Shown here one piece after another: positions 1-6,660 of a DNA stretch of 64,000 nt. A program made the position numbers and the translations under genes. Source of the DNA: Duncaniella muris (lineage in GTDB: Bacteria; Bacteroidota; Bacteroidia; Bacteroidales; Muribaculaceae); the NCBI RefSeq assembly GCF_003024805.1, contig NZ_PUEC01000007.1, positions 38,175 through 102,174 of the forward strand, read 5' to 3'. The notes beneath the pieces are model-generated. The model saw only the letters and a list, made by a program, of their open reading frames with translations. It did no database searches and was not told the origin of the DNA. Position 1 is the stretch's first letter, and each line of letters opens with the position of its first letter.

Positions 1-13
1 AAAATATACAAAA

Positions 14-61
14 GTAGTAAAATAGTATGCACTAATAATAGTAAATACTAAAAATAGTATT
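14..61. promoter_or_regulatory. Cluster of short inverted repeats upstream of parA
   Basis: Four TAGTA-type half sites occur in 48 bp. They form overlapping palindromes: TAGT-N4-ACTA at 23-34, TAGTA-AA-TACTA at 39-50, and AATACTA-AAAA-TAGTATT at 44-61. The last arm touches the -7 box at 61-68. The position suits an operator for autoregulation, or a small centromere-like site bound by the ribbon-helix-helix partner. The repeats are seen directly; the role is inferred. Confidence 0.5.
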
Positions 62-68
62 ATCTTTG
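61..68 (+). promoter_or_regulatory. Bacteroidota -7 box (TATCTTTG) of the parA operon
   Basis: TATCTTTG matches the TAnnTTTG consensus of the Bacteroidota housekeeping sigma factor and lies 25 bp before the parA ATG. The -33 region falls inside the repeat cluster, so a repressor bound there would block transcription. Confidence 0.6.
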
Positions 69-92
69 TATCAGATATAAAGACACGAAATT

Positions 93-848
93 ATGACAAA
101 AATAATCGCAGTTTTGAACCACAAGGGCGGTGTCGGAAAGACAACTACCACCATCAATCTTGCTGCCGCATTGCAGCAGAAGAAAAAGCGTGTACTGCTC
201 ATCGACATGGACGGTCAGGCAAACCTCACGGAATCCTGCGGTCTCTCCATCGAAGAGGAACGGACGGTGTACGGAGCGATGAAAGGCGAATATACCTTAC
301 CGGTATTCGAGTTGGAAAACGGTCTTTCCGTTGTACCGTCCTGCCTCGATTTGTCGGCGACAGAATCCGAGCTTATCAACGAGCCGGGGCGGGAATTAAT
401 ACTAAAAGGGCTGATTGCAAAATTGCTTGAAACCCGTAAATTCGACTATATCCTGATTGACTGTCCGCCCTCGCTGGGTTTGCTGACGCTCAACGCCCTC
501 ACATCGGCGGATTTCCTGATTATCCCGGTACAGGCGCAGTTCCTCGCCATGCGCGGAATGGCAAAGATTACAAATGTGGTCGGGATTGTCAAGGAACGTT
601 TGAACCCAAACCTAAATATCGGCGGCATTGTCATCACCCAGTTTGACAAGCGCAAGACGCTCAACAAAAGTGTGGCGGAACTAATCAGCGAATCGTTCTG
701 CGACAAGGTATTCAAGACCGTCATCCGGGACAATGTATCATTGGCCGAAGCTCCGATAAAAGGCATGAATATCTTTGAGTATAACAAGAACAGCAACGGG
801 GCAAAGGACTACATGGAGTTGGCAAAGGAAGTGTTGAAATTAAAGTAA
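93..848 (+). CDS. parA: ParA-family ATPase
   Basis: A 251-residue ParA/Soj/MinD-type deviant Walker ATPase. The Walker A motif KGGVGKTTTT is at residues 11-20, the switch-type motif DMDGQANL at about 38-45, and the DCPPSLG motif at about 122-128. It has no N-terminal DNA-binding extension, so it is the short type used with a small separate partner. The next gene, 7 bp downstream, encodes a likely ribbon-helix-helix partner. In Bacteroides ICEs a ParA homologue (TraA of the CTnDOT type) lies at the start of transfer or maintenance modules. It probably segregates the excised circle or positions the transfer complex. The repeat cluster over its promoter suggests autoregulation. Confidence 0.9.
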   Translation: MTKIIAVLNHKGGVGKTTTTINLAAALQQKKKRVLLIDMDGQANLTESCGLSIEEERTVYGAMKGEYTLPVFELENGLSVVPSCLDLSATESELINEPGRELILKGLIAKLLETRKFDYILIDCPPSLGLLTLNALTSADFLIIPVQAQFLAMRGMAKITNVVGIVKERLNPNLNIGGIVITQFDKRKTLNKSVAELISESFCDKVFKTVIRDNVSLAEAPIKGMNIFEYNKNSNGAKDYMELAKEVLKLK

Positions 849-855
849 AAACGAT

Positions 856-1110
856 ATGGGCAAAAGTGATTCATTGAAAAGCGGCATGAGAAGCGGACTG
901 GACGGCTTGCTGTCATCTACCGGGAAGTCCACGCAAAAGAAAGAGCCTGCACCGGTCAAAACGGGAAAAGAGCCTGCCGTGCATTGCAATTTTGTTATCG
1001 ACAAGAGTATTCATATCCGGATGAAATACCTCGCTATCGAGAAGAATATGTCGCTCAGGAATATTGTGAACGAGGCGATGAAAGAATATCTGGAGAAGCA
1101 CGAGAAATAA
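856..1110 (+). CDS. Small ribbon-helix-helix partner of ParA
   Basis: An 84-residue basic protein. Residues 1-40 are low-complexity, rich in Ser, Lys and Gly. Residues 43-84 read as a beta strand (HCNFVIDK) followed by two helices (IRMKYLAIEKN and SLRNIVNEAMKEYL), the layout of a ribbon-helix-helix DNA-binding domain such as ParG or DUF3408 proteins. It follows parA after 7 bp and is surely co-transcribed. The likely job is binding the repeats at 14-61 as centromere or operator protein and stimulating ParA through its flexible N-terminus. No family membership could be tested here. Confidence 0.7.
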   Translation: MGKSDSLKSGMRSGLDGLLSSTGKSTQKKEPAPVKTGKEPAVHCNFVIDKSIHIRMKYLAIEKNMSLRNIVNEAMKEYLEKHEK

Positions 1111-1147
1111 CCGGGGCGGCAATCCTCCCAATCGACTTTTATACCAT

Positions 1148-1187
1148 ACCGCTATCTTATGGCTCACGTCCACAAGGTAGCGGTTTT
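1148..1187 (+). terminator. Terminator of the parA operon
   Basis: ACCGCTATCTT (1148-1158) pairs with AAGGTAGCGGT (1174-1184) through 11 base pairs with one wobble, and TTTCCC follows. It separates the parA operon from the long leader of the parB-like gene. Confidence 0.6.
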
Positions 1188-1267
1188 CCCGTTTATATCC
1201 CCTGCAGTTCTCTTGTTCTATTGCAAGGCTGCATTTCCCCATTCTATCGATTCCTCTTATCGCTCGT

Positions 1268-1527
1268 CCGGCTTCATTCCTGCCATCGCCGGTTGGTTTT
1301 CCAGACGCAAATTTGGACTGCCGCGCTTGATTTCACCGCTTTGAAGTGCATTTCTCGTAAAATTCTTCCTTTCCGTGAAAGAGTAATTTTCCGGAAAAAG
1401 CGTTGAAAATAGCTTGTTCGTCAGTCCCTTGAAGCATCTGTAAATCCCAAGCGGTTCAGGCAGAAAAAAGAACCGAAAAGAGGGATAAAAAAGAAAATCA
1501 ATTCAATGACAATTAAATTTTATGATT
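1268..1527 (+). promoter_or_regulatory. Long untranslated leader, copy 1, before the parB-like gene
   Basis: This 260-bp stretch has no convincing gene and is homologous to 3460-3710. Shared blocks in the same order are CCGGCTTCATTCC, a GCGCTTGAT box, a hairpin CTTTC-N3-GAAAG (1369-1373/1377-1381) followed by AGTAATT, and CCCAA-GCGGTTC near 1447. The outer arm TTTCTCG (1351-1357) can pair with CCGGAAAA (1391-1398) around the inner hairpin. The copies differ in the arm sequences but keep pairing, as a structured RNA would. It may be a cis-regulatory leader or a small RNA; this is inference. Confidence 0.5.
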
Positions 1528-3267
1528 ATGGCAACAACAGCAGTTCAAGCAGTAGAGAAGAACATCACATCGGTAGCATTGGCAGACATTCAGCCGAGCA
1601 ATTACAACCCTCGTAAGAATTTTGACGAGACAAGCCTTGCGGAGCTTGCCGAGAGCATCCGTCGGCAGGGAGTGCTTCAGCCTATCGGAGTGCGCCCCAT
1701 TGAGGACAACCGCTTCGAGATTGTATTTGGAGAACGGAGATACCGAGCCTCCCTCATGGCTGAATTGACGGAAATTCCGGCTATCGTCATGGAAATTTCA
1801 GACGAGACAGCCGAGGAAATGGCGATTACCGAGAACCTGCAACGCAAGGATGTTACACCCATTGAGGAAGCAAATGCTTATCAAAAGCTCATAGACAGCG
1901 GTCGCCACGATGTGCAATCCTTGACCGTGCAGTTCGGCAAGACCGAGGCATATATTCGTACACGCCTCAAATTCGTGTCCTTAATACCTGAAATCGCCTT
2001 GTTGTTGGAGCAGGACGAGCTTACAATCAGTGTGGCAACGGAAATCTGCCGTTATGGGGAAGATATACAGCACGACATCTACGACAAGCATTTGAGAGAG
2101 GGTTTGACGTTTAATAGTTGGCGAGGAATGAAAGCCTCCGAGGTAGCAAAAAACATCGAACGAAGCTATACGACTGACCTCAATCGTTATTCGTTTGACA
2201 AGACCCTATGCCTTTCGTGTCCCCACAACACCAATAACATGATGTTATTCTGCGAGGGAGGTTGCGGTAATTGTGCCAACCGTTCCTGCCTTGATGAAAT
2301 GCAAACGTCATATCTTATGGAGAAAGCCGTACAAATCATGGGACAGCGACCTCTCGCTTTACTTTGCCGAGGATCTTACGGTAGCAATGAAAAAGTAGTT
2401 GAATGCCTTGTCGCATCGGGTTTTGAGGTCGAAAACCTATCAATGCGTCCTAACGACTATCCCGAAGAACCCGAAGCTCCCCAAGTAGAGGATTACGAAA
2501 ATACCGAGGAATATGCGGAAGCATATAAAGAGTATGAAAAAGAGCTGTCGGATTATAACGAAGAATGCGAGGAAGTGAACCGCAGGGGCGAAGCAGGAGA
2601 AATCACGTTGTATGTGACGATTGAGCGCAACGATGTATCGCTATGTTATGTAGAAAATACCGAAATGCAAACGGAGGCAGGAGAGACCCAAGAAACGGTT
2701 GTTTCCCCGATTGAGAAATTGGAGAAGCAGGACAAGCGCAACAAGGAGATTGCCCTTGAAAAGACCGTAGAAGACACCAAAAAGCAGATTCTGGAAGTTG
2801 ATATGACGGAAACCAAATTTGGTGCGGACGAGGATAAGATGATTTATTTCTTCATGCTGTCCTCACTCCGAAAAGAACATTTCGAGGCGGTAGGCATTGA
2901 GGATAAAGGCTCCTATTACTACCTTACGAACGAGGACAAAATGCGCATCATCGAGAACCTTACCGCCAAGCAGAAAGCCGTTATCCGCAGGGACTTCTTG
3001 ATAGCCAACTTCAAGGACGCATTTGGTAGCAACGCCATCGCCACCCTTTTGCTTGATTTTGCCAAAAAACATATGCCCGACCGATTGGCAGACATCCAAA
3101 ACGGATATAACGAGATTTACGAGAAGCGACACCATCGTATTGAGGAAAAGAAAGCCGTTTTGCTCGTGCAGGAACAAGCCAAACAGGAGGAAGCGGAACA
3201 GCCCGAAGAACCGCAACCCGAAGCGGAGACACAGACCGAACCGCAAACGGAAGAAATAGCTGCTTGA
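1528..3267 (+). CDS. Large ParB/RepB/Spo0J-like protein with Cys-rich insert
   Basis: About 579 residues. Residues 15-110 form a ParB N-terminal domain: IQPSNYNPRKNF, then FGERRYRAS (the CTP/DNA-binding GERRxRA box) and ITENLQRKDVTPIEEA. A ParB-type HTH follows (VQFGKTEAYIRTRLKF). A Cys cluster at about 230-260 (CLSCPHN, CEGGCGNCANRSC) looks metal-binding. The C-terminal half is highly charged and ends in a Glu/Gln/Pro-rich tail. It is about twice the length of chromosomal ParB. I chose the ATG at 1528, not 1522, because it aligns with the start after the second leader copy (attATGg). It may load DNA, or regulate, rather than partition; it is not adjacent to parA in the usual way. Confidence 0.8.
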   Translation: MATTAVQAVEKNITSVALADIQPSNYNPRKNFDETSLAELAESIRRQGVLQPIGVRPIEDNRFEIVFGERRYRASLMAELTEIPAIVMEISDETAEEMAITENLQRKDVTPIEEANAYQKLIDSGRHDVQSLTVQFGKTEAYIRTRLKFVSLIPEIALLLEQDELTISVATEICRYGEDIQHDIYDKHLREGLTFNSWRGMKASEVAKNIERSYTTDLNRYSFDKTLCLSCPHNTNNMMLFCEGGCGNCANRSCLDEMQTSYLMEKAVQIMGQRPLALLCRGSYGSNEKVVECLVASGFEVENLSMRPNDYPEEPEAPQVEDYENTEEYAEAYKEYEKELSDYNEECEEVNRRGEAGEITLYVTIERNDVSLCYVENTEMQTEAGETQETVVSPIEKLEKQDKRNKEIALEKTVEDTKKQILEVDMTETKFGADEDKMIYFFMLSSLRKEHFEAVGIEDKGSYYYLTNEDKMRIIENLTAKQKAVIRRDFLIANFKDAFGSNAIATLLLDFAKKHMPDRLADIQNGYNEIYEKRHHRIEEKKAVLLVQEQAKQEEAEQPEEPQPEAETQTEPQTEEIAA

Positions 3268-3285
3268 CAAATGTTATCATAACGG

Positions 3286-3322
3286 ATAGGGGGACGGAGA
3301 AATCCGCCCTCTATTTATTTTT
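3286..3322 (+). terminator. Terminator after the parB-like gene
   Basis: ATAGGGGGACGGA (3286-3298) folds on TCCGCCCTCTAT (3303-3314) with a GAAA loop and is followed by a T-rich run. It lies 19 bp after the stop codon. Confidence 0.65.
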
Positions 3323-3459
3323 GTATGCCCTCGGATAAAGAAGCCCCAAATACCTCTTTTAACTTTCTGACGAACCCGTCACCACCCGCCCGTTCTCCAT
3401 TCATAGCTTCCGTTCCATTTCTTTTTTACCATTTTCAACTTCCCTTTTATAGCGTTTCC

Positions 3460-3710
3460 CCGGCTTCATTCCCTGTCAGCCCCGGTTTGGTTTTATCAGA
3501 TGCAAAGGTCGGCCGTCGCGCTTGATCCGGCGGCTTGAAATGTATTTCCTGCAAATTCTTCCTTTCCCTGAAAGAGTAATTGGCAGGAAAAGCCTTCCGT
3601 ATGAAGCTGTACCGACAGCCGTGTACCGCATCCATAAAATCCCAAAGCGGTTCCGACAGAAAGGAATCGAACGAAGGGAAAATAAAAACAAATCATTAAA
3701 ATTTAAGATT
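3460..3710 (+). promoter_or_regulatory. Long untranslated leader, copy 2
   Basis: Homologous to 1268-1527. TTTCCTGC (3545-3552) pairs perfectly with GCAGGAAA (3583-3590), enclosing CTTTC-CCT-GAAAG (3562-3574). The block CCCAAAGCGGTTC begins near 3641, and the leader ends in an A-rich stretch directly before the ATG at 3711. It follows a terminator, so it must contain its own start of transcription or be made as a separate RNA. No TAnnTTTG box stands out on the plus strand. Confidence 0.5.
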
Positions 3711-3986
3711 ATGGACAACATCAAGGAAAGCAAGGAGTACCAACTCGCCAAAGACTGGGAAAGAGCAGTGAACGATTACGGCTTCAATCCCAAACGGTTT
3801 GCAGCCGCTATCCCCGAAATGCACCCCACGCTGCAGCAAAGCCTTTACAGGTTGGTAAAGGAGTGTATCGTGGTCATGGCAGACGAGACACGCAACTACG
3901 ACGACCGCAACCGTGCATCGCACGAGGAAGCGAAGTGCATCATGGAATACCTCAAGGCTCACGGAAAACACATCCCATTAAGATAA
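3711..3986 (+). CDS. Small unknown ICE protein
   Basis: A 91-residue, mainly helical acidic-basic protein (MDNIKESKEYQLAKDWERAV...). I do not recognise a domain. An open frame extends upstream to 3522, but that part lies within the duplicated leader and is noncoding by comparison with copy 1, so the ATG at 3711 is the start. It is followed after 7 bp by the next small gene, and the three small genes here probably form one transcript. Small genes of this kind are common accessory genes of Bacteroides conjugative elements; no function can be given. Confidence 0.7.
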   Translation: MDNIKESKEYQLAKDWERAVNDYGFNPKRFAAAIPEMHPTLQQSLYRLVKECIVVMADETRNYDDRNRASHEEAKCIMEYLKAHGKHIPLR

Positions 3987-3993
3987 CAGATGT

Positions 3994-4266
3994 ATGAAAA
4001 CGAAAGAATTACAATTTGACGGCAATACCTACATCTGCCGTATCGTGAAATCCAACGAAGGTGAAGAACTCATTATCGGTTCTACCGCTCTGCTCGATGC
4101 ACTTCATCCGGGCAGTTTCGAGGACGAGAACGAAGGCTTTGCAAGTAAGGAAGCCGAACAAATATATGACGAGGTTTTCTTTTTCGCCGATACGAAGACC
4201 CTCAAATTACCGGACGGCGAACTCATCACGGAATTAAAAGAGGATAACCCCGAATGGTTCAACTAA
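3994..4266 (+). CDS. Small unknown acidic protein
   Basis: A 90-residue, strongly acidic protein ending in EDNPEWFN. The start resembles a small beta-rich fold (LQFDGNTYICRIVKSNEGEELIIG). There is no signal peptide, membrane segment or recognised motif. It is 7 bp downstream of the previous gene and 33 bp before the next, so the three are likely co-expressed. Acidity could suit DNA mimicry as in anti-restriction proteins, but nothing specific supports that. Confidence 0.65.
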   Translation: MKTKELQFDGNTYICRIVKSNEGEELIIGSTALLDALHPGSFEDENEGFASKEAEQIYDEVFFFADTKTLKLPDGELITELKEDNPEWFN

Positions 4267-4299
4267 CATAAATCAATAATCATATTAAAAATCAAAGTT

Positions 4300-4680
4300 A
4301 TGGATAAAGAGTATGTAATGCACATCGCACAGACCATCAAAGAACAATTACTGTCATTTACCCCCATACCCGTCTTTATGTCGTGGGGAGTCAGCGAATT
4401 TGTCGCTACGGTATTCCAAGAATTACCGGCACTGCGGCTGAAAGTAAACGGACGGTTACACGCCGGATATGTCGTTATCGCTCTCAACGGCTCTGATTAC
4501 TACGAGGTCTATCTACTGAAAGAAGATGATAGCAATGCAAAGTGTGTCAATGAAGAAGTCTGCTTCGACGAACTGGGCGATGTTATCGACCGGGCTATCG
4601 AAAGCGGTACAGACAAGGAGGAATACGATAAATTCTGCGACCGGCAACTTGCCGAACTTTTAAGCGGTACACGAGCTTAA
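4300..4680 (+). CDS. Unknown 126-residue ICE protein
   Basis: An acidic cytoplasmic protein (MDKEYVMHIAQTIKEQLLSF...) with a central beta-rich part (LHAGYVVIALNGSDYYEVYLL) and a helical C-terminus with two Cys residues. I do not recognise it. The upstream stretch taaaaatcaaagttATGga resembles the start regions of the other ICE genes here. It is the last gene of its transcript: a perfect 12-bp inverted repeat terminator begins 21 bp after the stop. Confidence 0.65.
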   Translation: MDKEYVMHIAQTIKEQLLSFTPIPVFMSWGVSEFVATVFQELPALRLKVNGRLHAGYVVIALNGSDYYEVYLLKEDDSNAKCVNEEVCFDELGDVIDRAIESGTDKEEYDKFCDRQLAELLSGTRA

Positions 4681-4700
4681 ATAAGCGAACTACCATATAA

Positions 4701-4736
4701 ATAACACTGCCCCCATTTTCACGCGGGCAGTGTTAT
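4701..4736. terminator. Perfect 12-bp inverted repeat, bidirectional terminator
   Basis: ATAACACTGCCC (4701-4712) and GGGCAGTGTTAT (4725-4736) are exact complements with a 12-nt loop. TTTGT follows on the plus strand and TTATATGG on the minus strand. It separates the rightward small genes from the leftward gene remnant. Confidence 0.75.
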
Positions 4737-4782
4737 TTGTATGAGGTTGGATGCGTCCAAGCCGCAATATCCTATTATAAAC

Positions 4783-5190
4783 TTACTTTTGAAATTCTTG
4801 TTCCACTTTTACCGTTACATACATCTGGTTACGGCTTGTGGGATTGTCCGGCTCCGTCATTTCCAATACCCCTGCACCAATCATCGGATTGATATAGACC
4901 TCCATAAGATTTTCCCTATCTTTCAATCCTAAATGTTGCAAAATATCAGATAGGGATTGCGGCTCAACACAGAACTCCAAGATTTGCTCTTTTCTCAAAT
5001 CCTGCTTGCGAGGTTTTCTTGTCGGGTTTTCTTGTCGGGTTTTCATCCCTAACTGCAAGGTCAGCACAACATAGTCCGGACGTGTTTCCTCGGCTACAGT
5101 AGGAAGCGGCCAACCCAAAGACTGCCAACCGCTCACAATCTTATCCACACCGCTACCGGCTTTCTCGGCACGCCCCAGACACATGAACAT
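4783..5190 (-). pseudogene. 3' remnant of a RecG-like/AlbA-type ATP-binding protein gene
   Basis: The 135 residues match the C-terminal part of the AlbA_2/HATPase_c_4 family: MFMCLGRAEKAGSGVDKI, then a GW..P stretch, an LTLQLG strand, and a winged-helix tail (LSDILQHLGLKDREN). The family is usually 400 residues or more, and here the whole N-terminal domain is absent. A stop codon (TAG) lies directly upstream of the first ATG, and no homologous frame continues to 5330. It is therefore a truncated relic rather than a working regulator. The truncation point lies close to the promoter of the next gene. Confidence 0.6.
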
Positions 5191-5310
5191 CTAAGTGAGT
5201 AGATTGGCAGCAAAGCGAGTGCAGGAAACCGGAACGCTAAAAATACCGAATAAGACCCACACGGCACTATAATATGTTGGCATTCTGCCCTGTATATCCC
5301 GTATTTTTCG

Positions 5311-5318
5311 TACCTTTG
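5311..5318 (+). promoter_or_regulatory. -7 box (TACCTTTG) of the YhcG-like gene
   Basis: TACCTTTG is 14 bp before the first ATG (5333). The leader is very short, which favours the second ATG at 5339 as start. Confidence 0.5.
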
Positions 5319-5332
5319 CGGCACAAAAACGT

Positions 5333-6553
5333 ATGTATATGGAACAACAAGTTATCCCATCGGATTATACACAATATGCAGAGGCAGTAGAGATAATCAA
5401 ACATGCCATCGAACGCTGCCGGTATAGAAGTGCGGCTGCGGTCAACAAAGAAACTCTCTCGTTGTATTTTGGAGTGGGGAAATTCGTGTCTGAAAATTCC
5501 CGCATCGGCTGTTGGGGTACTAAAGCATTGCCTACCATATCAAAGCTCCTTCAACGGGAGTTGCCCGGTCTGCACGGCTTTTCTGAATCGGGGTTGAAAC
5601 GGATGCGCTCATTCTATGAGGAATGGAGGACGTTTTTAATTCGTCCAACAGTGTTGGGCGAATTGGAAAACCATTCGTCGGAAAAGGGTACGGCTTTAAT
5701 TCATCCAACAGCGTTGGGCGAATTGGATATTGACGAGCATCTACTGCTGCAACTTATCGGGCAACCGGTCAATACCGAATTTACCTGGGACGATTTTGTC
5801 AAGATTAGCTTTTCACATCATATTGAAATCCTGACTCGTTCAAAAGACATCGCAGAACGATTGTTCTATATCCATTGTGCCGCTCAAAATGCGTGGTCGC
5901 TATCCTCTCTCAAAAATTACTTGAAAGAAGACATCTATTCAAATCGCGGATCTTTGCCGAGCAACTTCCTTCAAGTGCTGCCCGAAGCCATTTATGCCGT
6001 AAAAGCGACATTGGCGTTCAAGGATGAGTATATGCTCGAAATGGTTAATCTGGAGAATGTGGGAGAACGCGAACAGGACTGGAACGAAAAGGTCATCGAA
6101 AACCAAATCGTAACCAATATCAAGCAGTTCATTCTCCGTTTTGGAAACGACTTCACTTTTATCGACAGTCAGCATCGCCTGATAGTTGCCGGAGAAGAAA
6201 TGTTTGCTGACCTTGTATTCTTCAACAGAGAACTGAATGCCAGCGTAATCGTGGAATTGAAACGGGGCAAGTTCCGCCCGAATTATCTCGGACAGCTTAG
6301 CGGTTATCTGACTGTATATGATATGACCGACAAGAAACCGCACGAGAACCCTTCAATCGGTATTGTCCTATGTCAGGATGCCAACCGCCAGTTTGTCGAA
6401 ATCATGGTGCGCGACTATGATAAGCCTATGGGCGTGGCGACATACCGCACAGCCCAAGAAATGCCGGAAAATTTGCGCAAGACTCTACCGGACATCGACA
6501 AATTACAAAATCTGCTGTCGGAAAACGATTCCAAATCGGAAACTATCAGATAA
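5333..6553 (+). CDS. YhcG-like PDDEXK nuclease-family protein (DUF1016)
   Basis: About 406 residues. The N-terminal DUF1016_N domain (residues 10-190) includes SLYFGVGKFVSEN, LPGLHGFSESGLKRMRSFYE and the KDIAERLFYIHCAAQNAWS region. The C-terminal nuclease-like domain (220-390) has LVFFNRELNASVIVELKRGKF, where Asp/Glu and Glu-x-Lys fit the PDDEXK core. It acts on DNA in the cytoplasm, and members are common on mobile elements and near restriction systems. Two palindromic repeats 60 bp apart lie within the frame and encode PTVLGELE and PTALGELD; they lengthen the linker between the N-terminal helices. The gene stands alone and is bounded by terminators. ATG at 5339 is an equally good start. Confidence 0.85.
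   Translation: MYMEQQVIPSDYTQYAEAVEIIKHAIERCRYRSAAAVNKETLSLYFGVGKFVSENSRIGCWGTKALPTISKLLQRELPGLHGFSESGLKRMRSFYEEWRTFLIRPTVLGELENHSSEKGTALIHPTALGELDIDEHLLLQLIGQPVNTEFTWDDFVKISFSHHIEILTRSKDIAERLFYIHCAAQNAWSLSSLKNYLKEDIYSNRGSLPSNFLQVLPEAIYAVKATLAFKDEYMLEMVNLENVGEREQDWNEKVIENQIVTNIKQFILRFGNDFTFIDSQHRLIVAGEEMFADLVFFNRELNASVIVELKRGKFRPNYLGQLSGYLTVYDMTDKKPHENPSIGIVLCQDANRQFVEIMVRDYDKPMGVATYRTAQEMPENLRKTLPDIDKLQNLLSENDSKSETIR
5638..5724 (+). repeat. Two 27-bp palindromic repeats inside the YhcG-like gene
   Basis: Copies at 5638-5664 and 5698-5724 are exactly 60 bp apart. Each has arms AATTCG(T/A)CCAACA and TGTTGGGCGAATT (the second begins AATTCATCCAACA) that form a 13-bp hairpin. They keep the reading frame and resemble mobile palindromes that have colonised coding sequence. 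Confidence 0.65.
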
Positions 6554-6617
6554 TTCATTTACGTCCGTAAAACCGGCTTTATGCCCACAAGATTTTGGGT
6601 AACTGAAATTGAATATA

Positions 6618-6657
6618 AAAATCCCTGCAATAATTTCGTGGTTATTGCAGGGATTTT
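6618..6657. terminator. Bidirectional terminator between convergent genes
   Basis: A perfect 16-bp stem: arm AAAATCCCTGCAATAA (6618-6633) and its complement at 6642-6657, with an 8-nt loop. A or T runs at the base serve both directions. It ends the YhcG-like gene and the leftward transfer operon, whose last stop codon begins at 6661. Confidence 0.85.
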
Positions 6658-6660
6658 GAC

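Noticed and set aside
984..1406. 140-codon plus-strand open frame
   Set aside because: It overlaps the ribbon-helix-helix gene in another frame and crosses a terminator into the leader.
3522..3710. N-terminal extension of the gene at 3711
   Set aside because: This part is the duplicated leader; copy 1 has no matching reading frame joined to its gene.
5133..5324. 63-codon minus-strand open frame
   Set aside because: It overlaps the RecG-like remnant and the promoter region and has no recognisable content.
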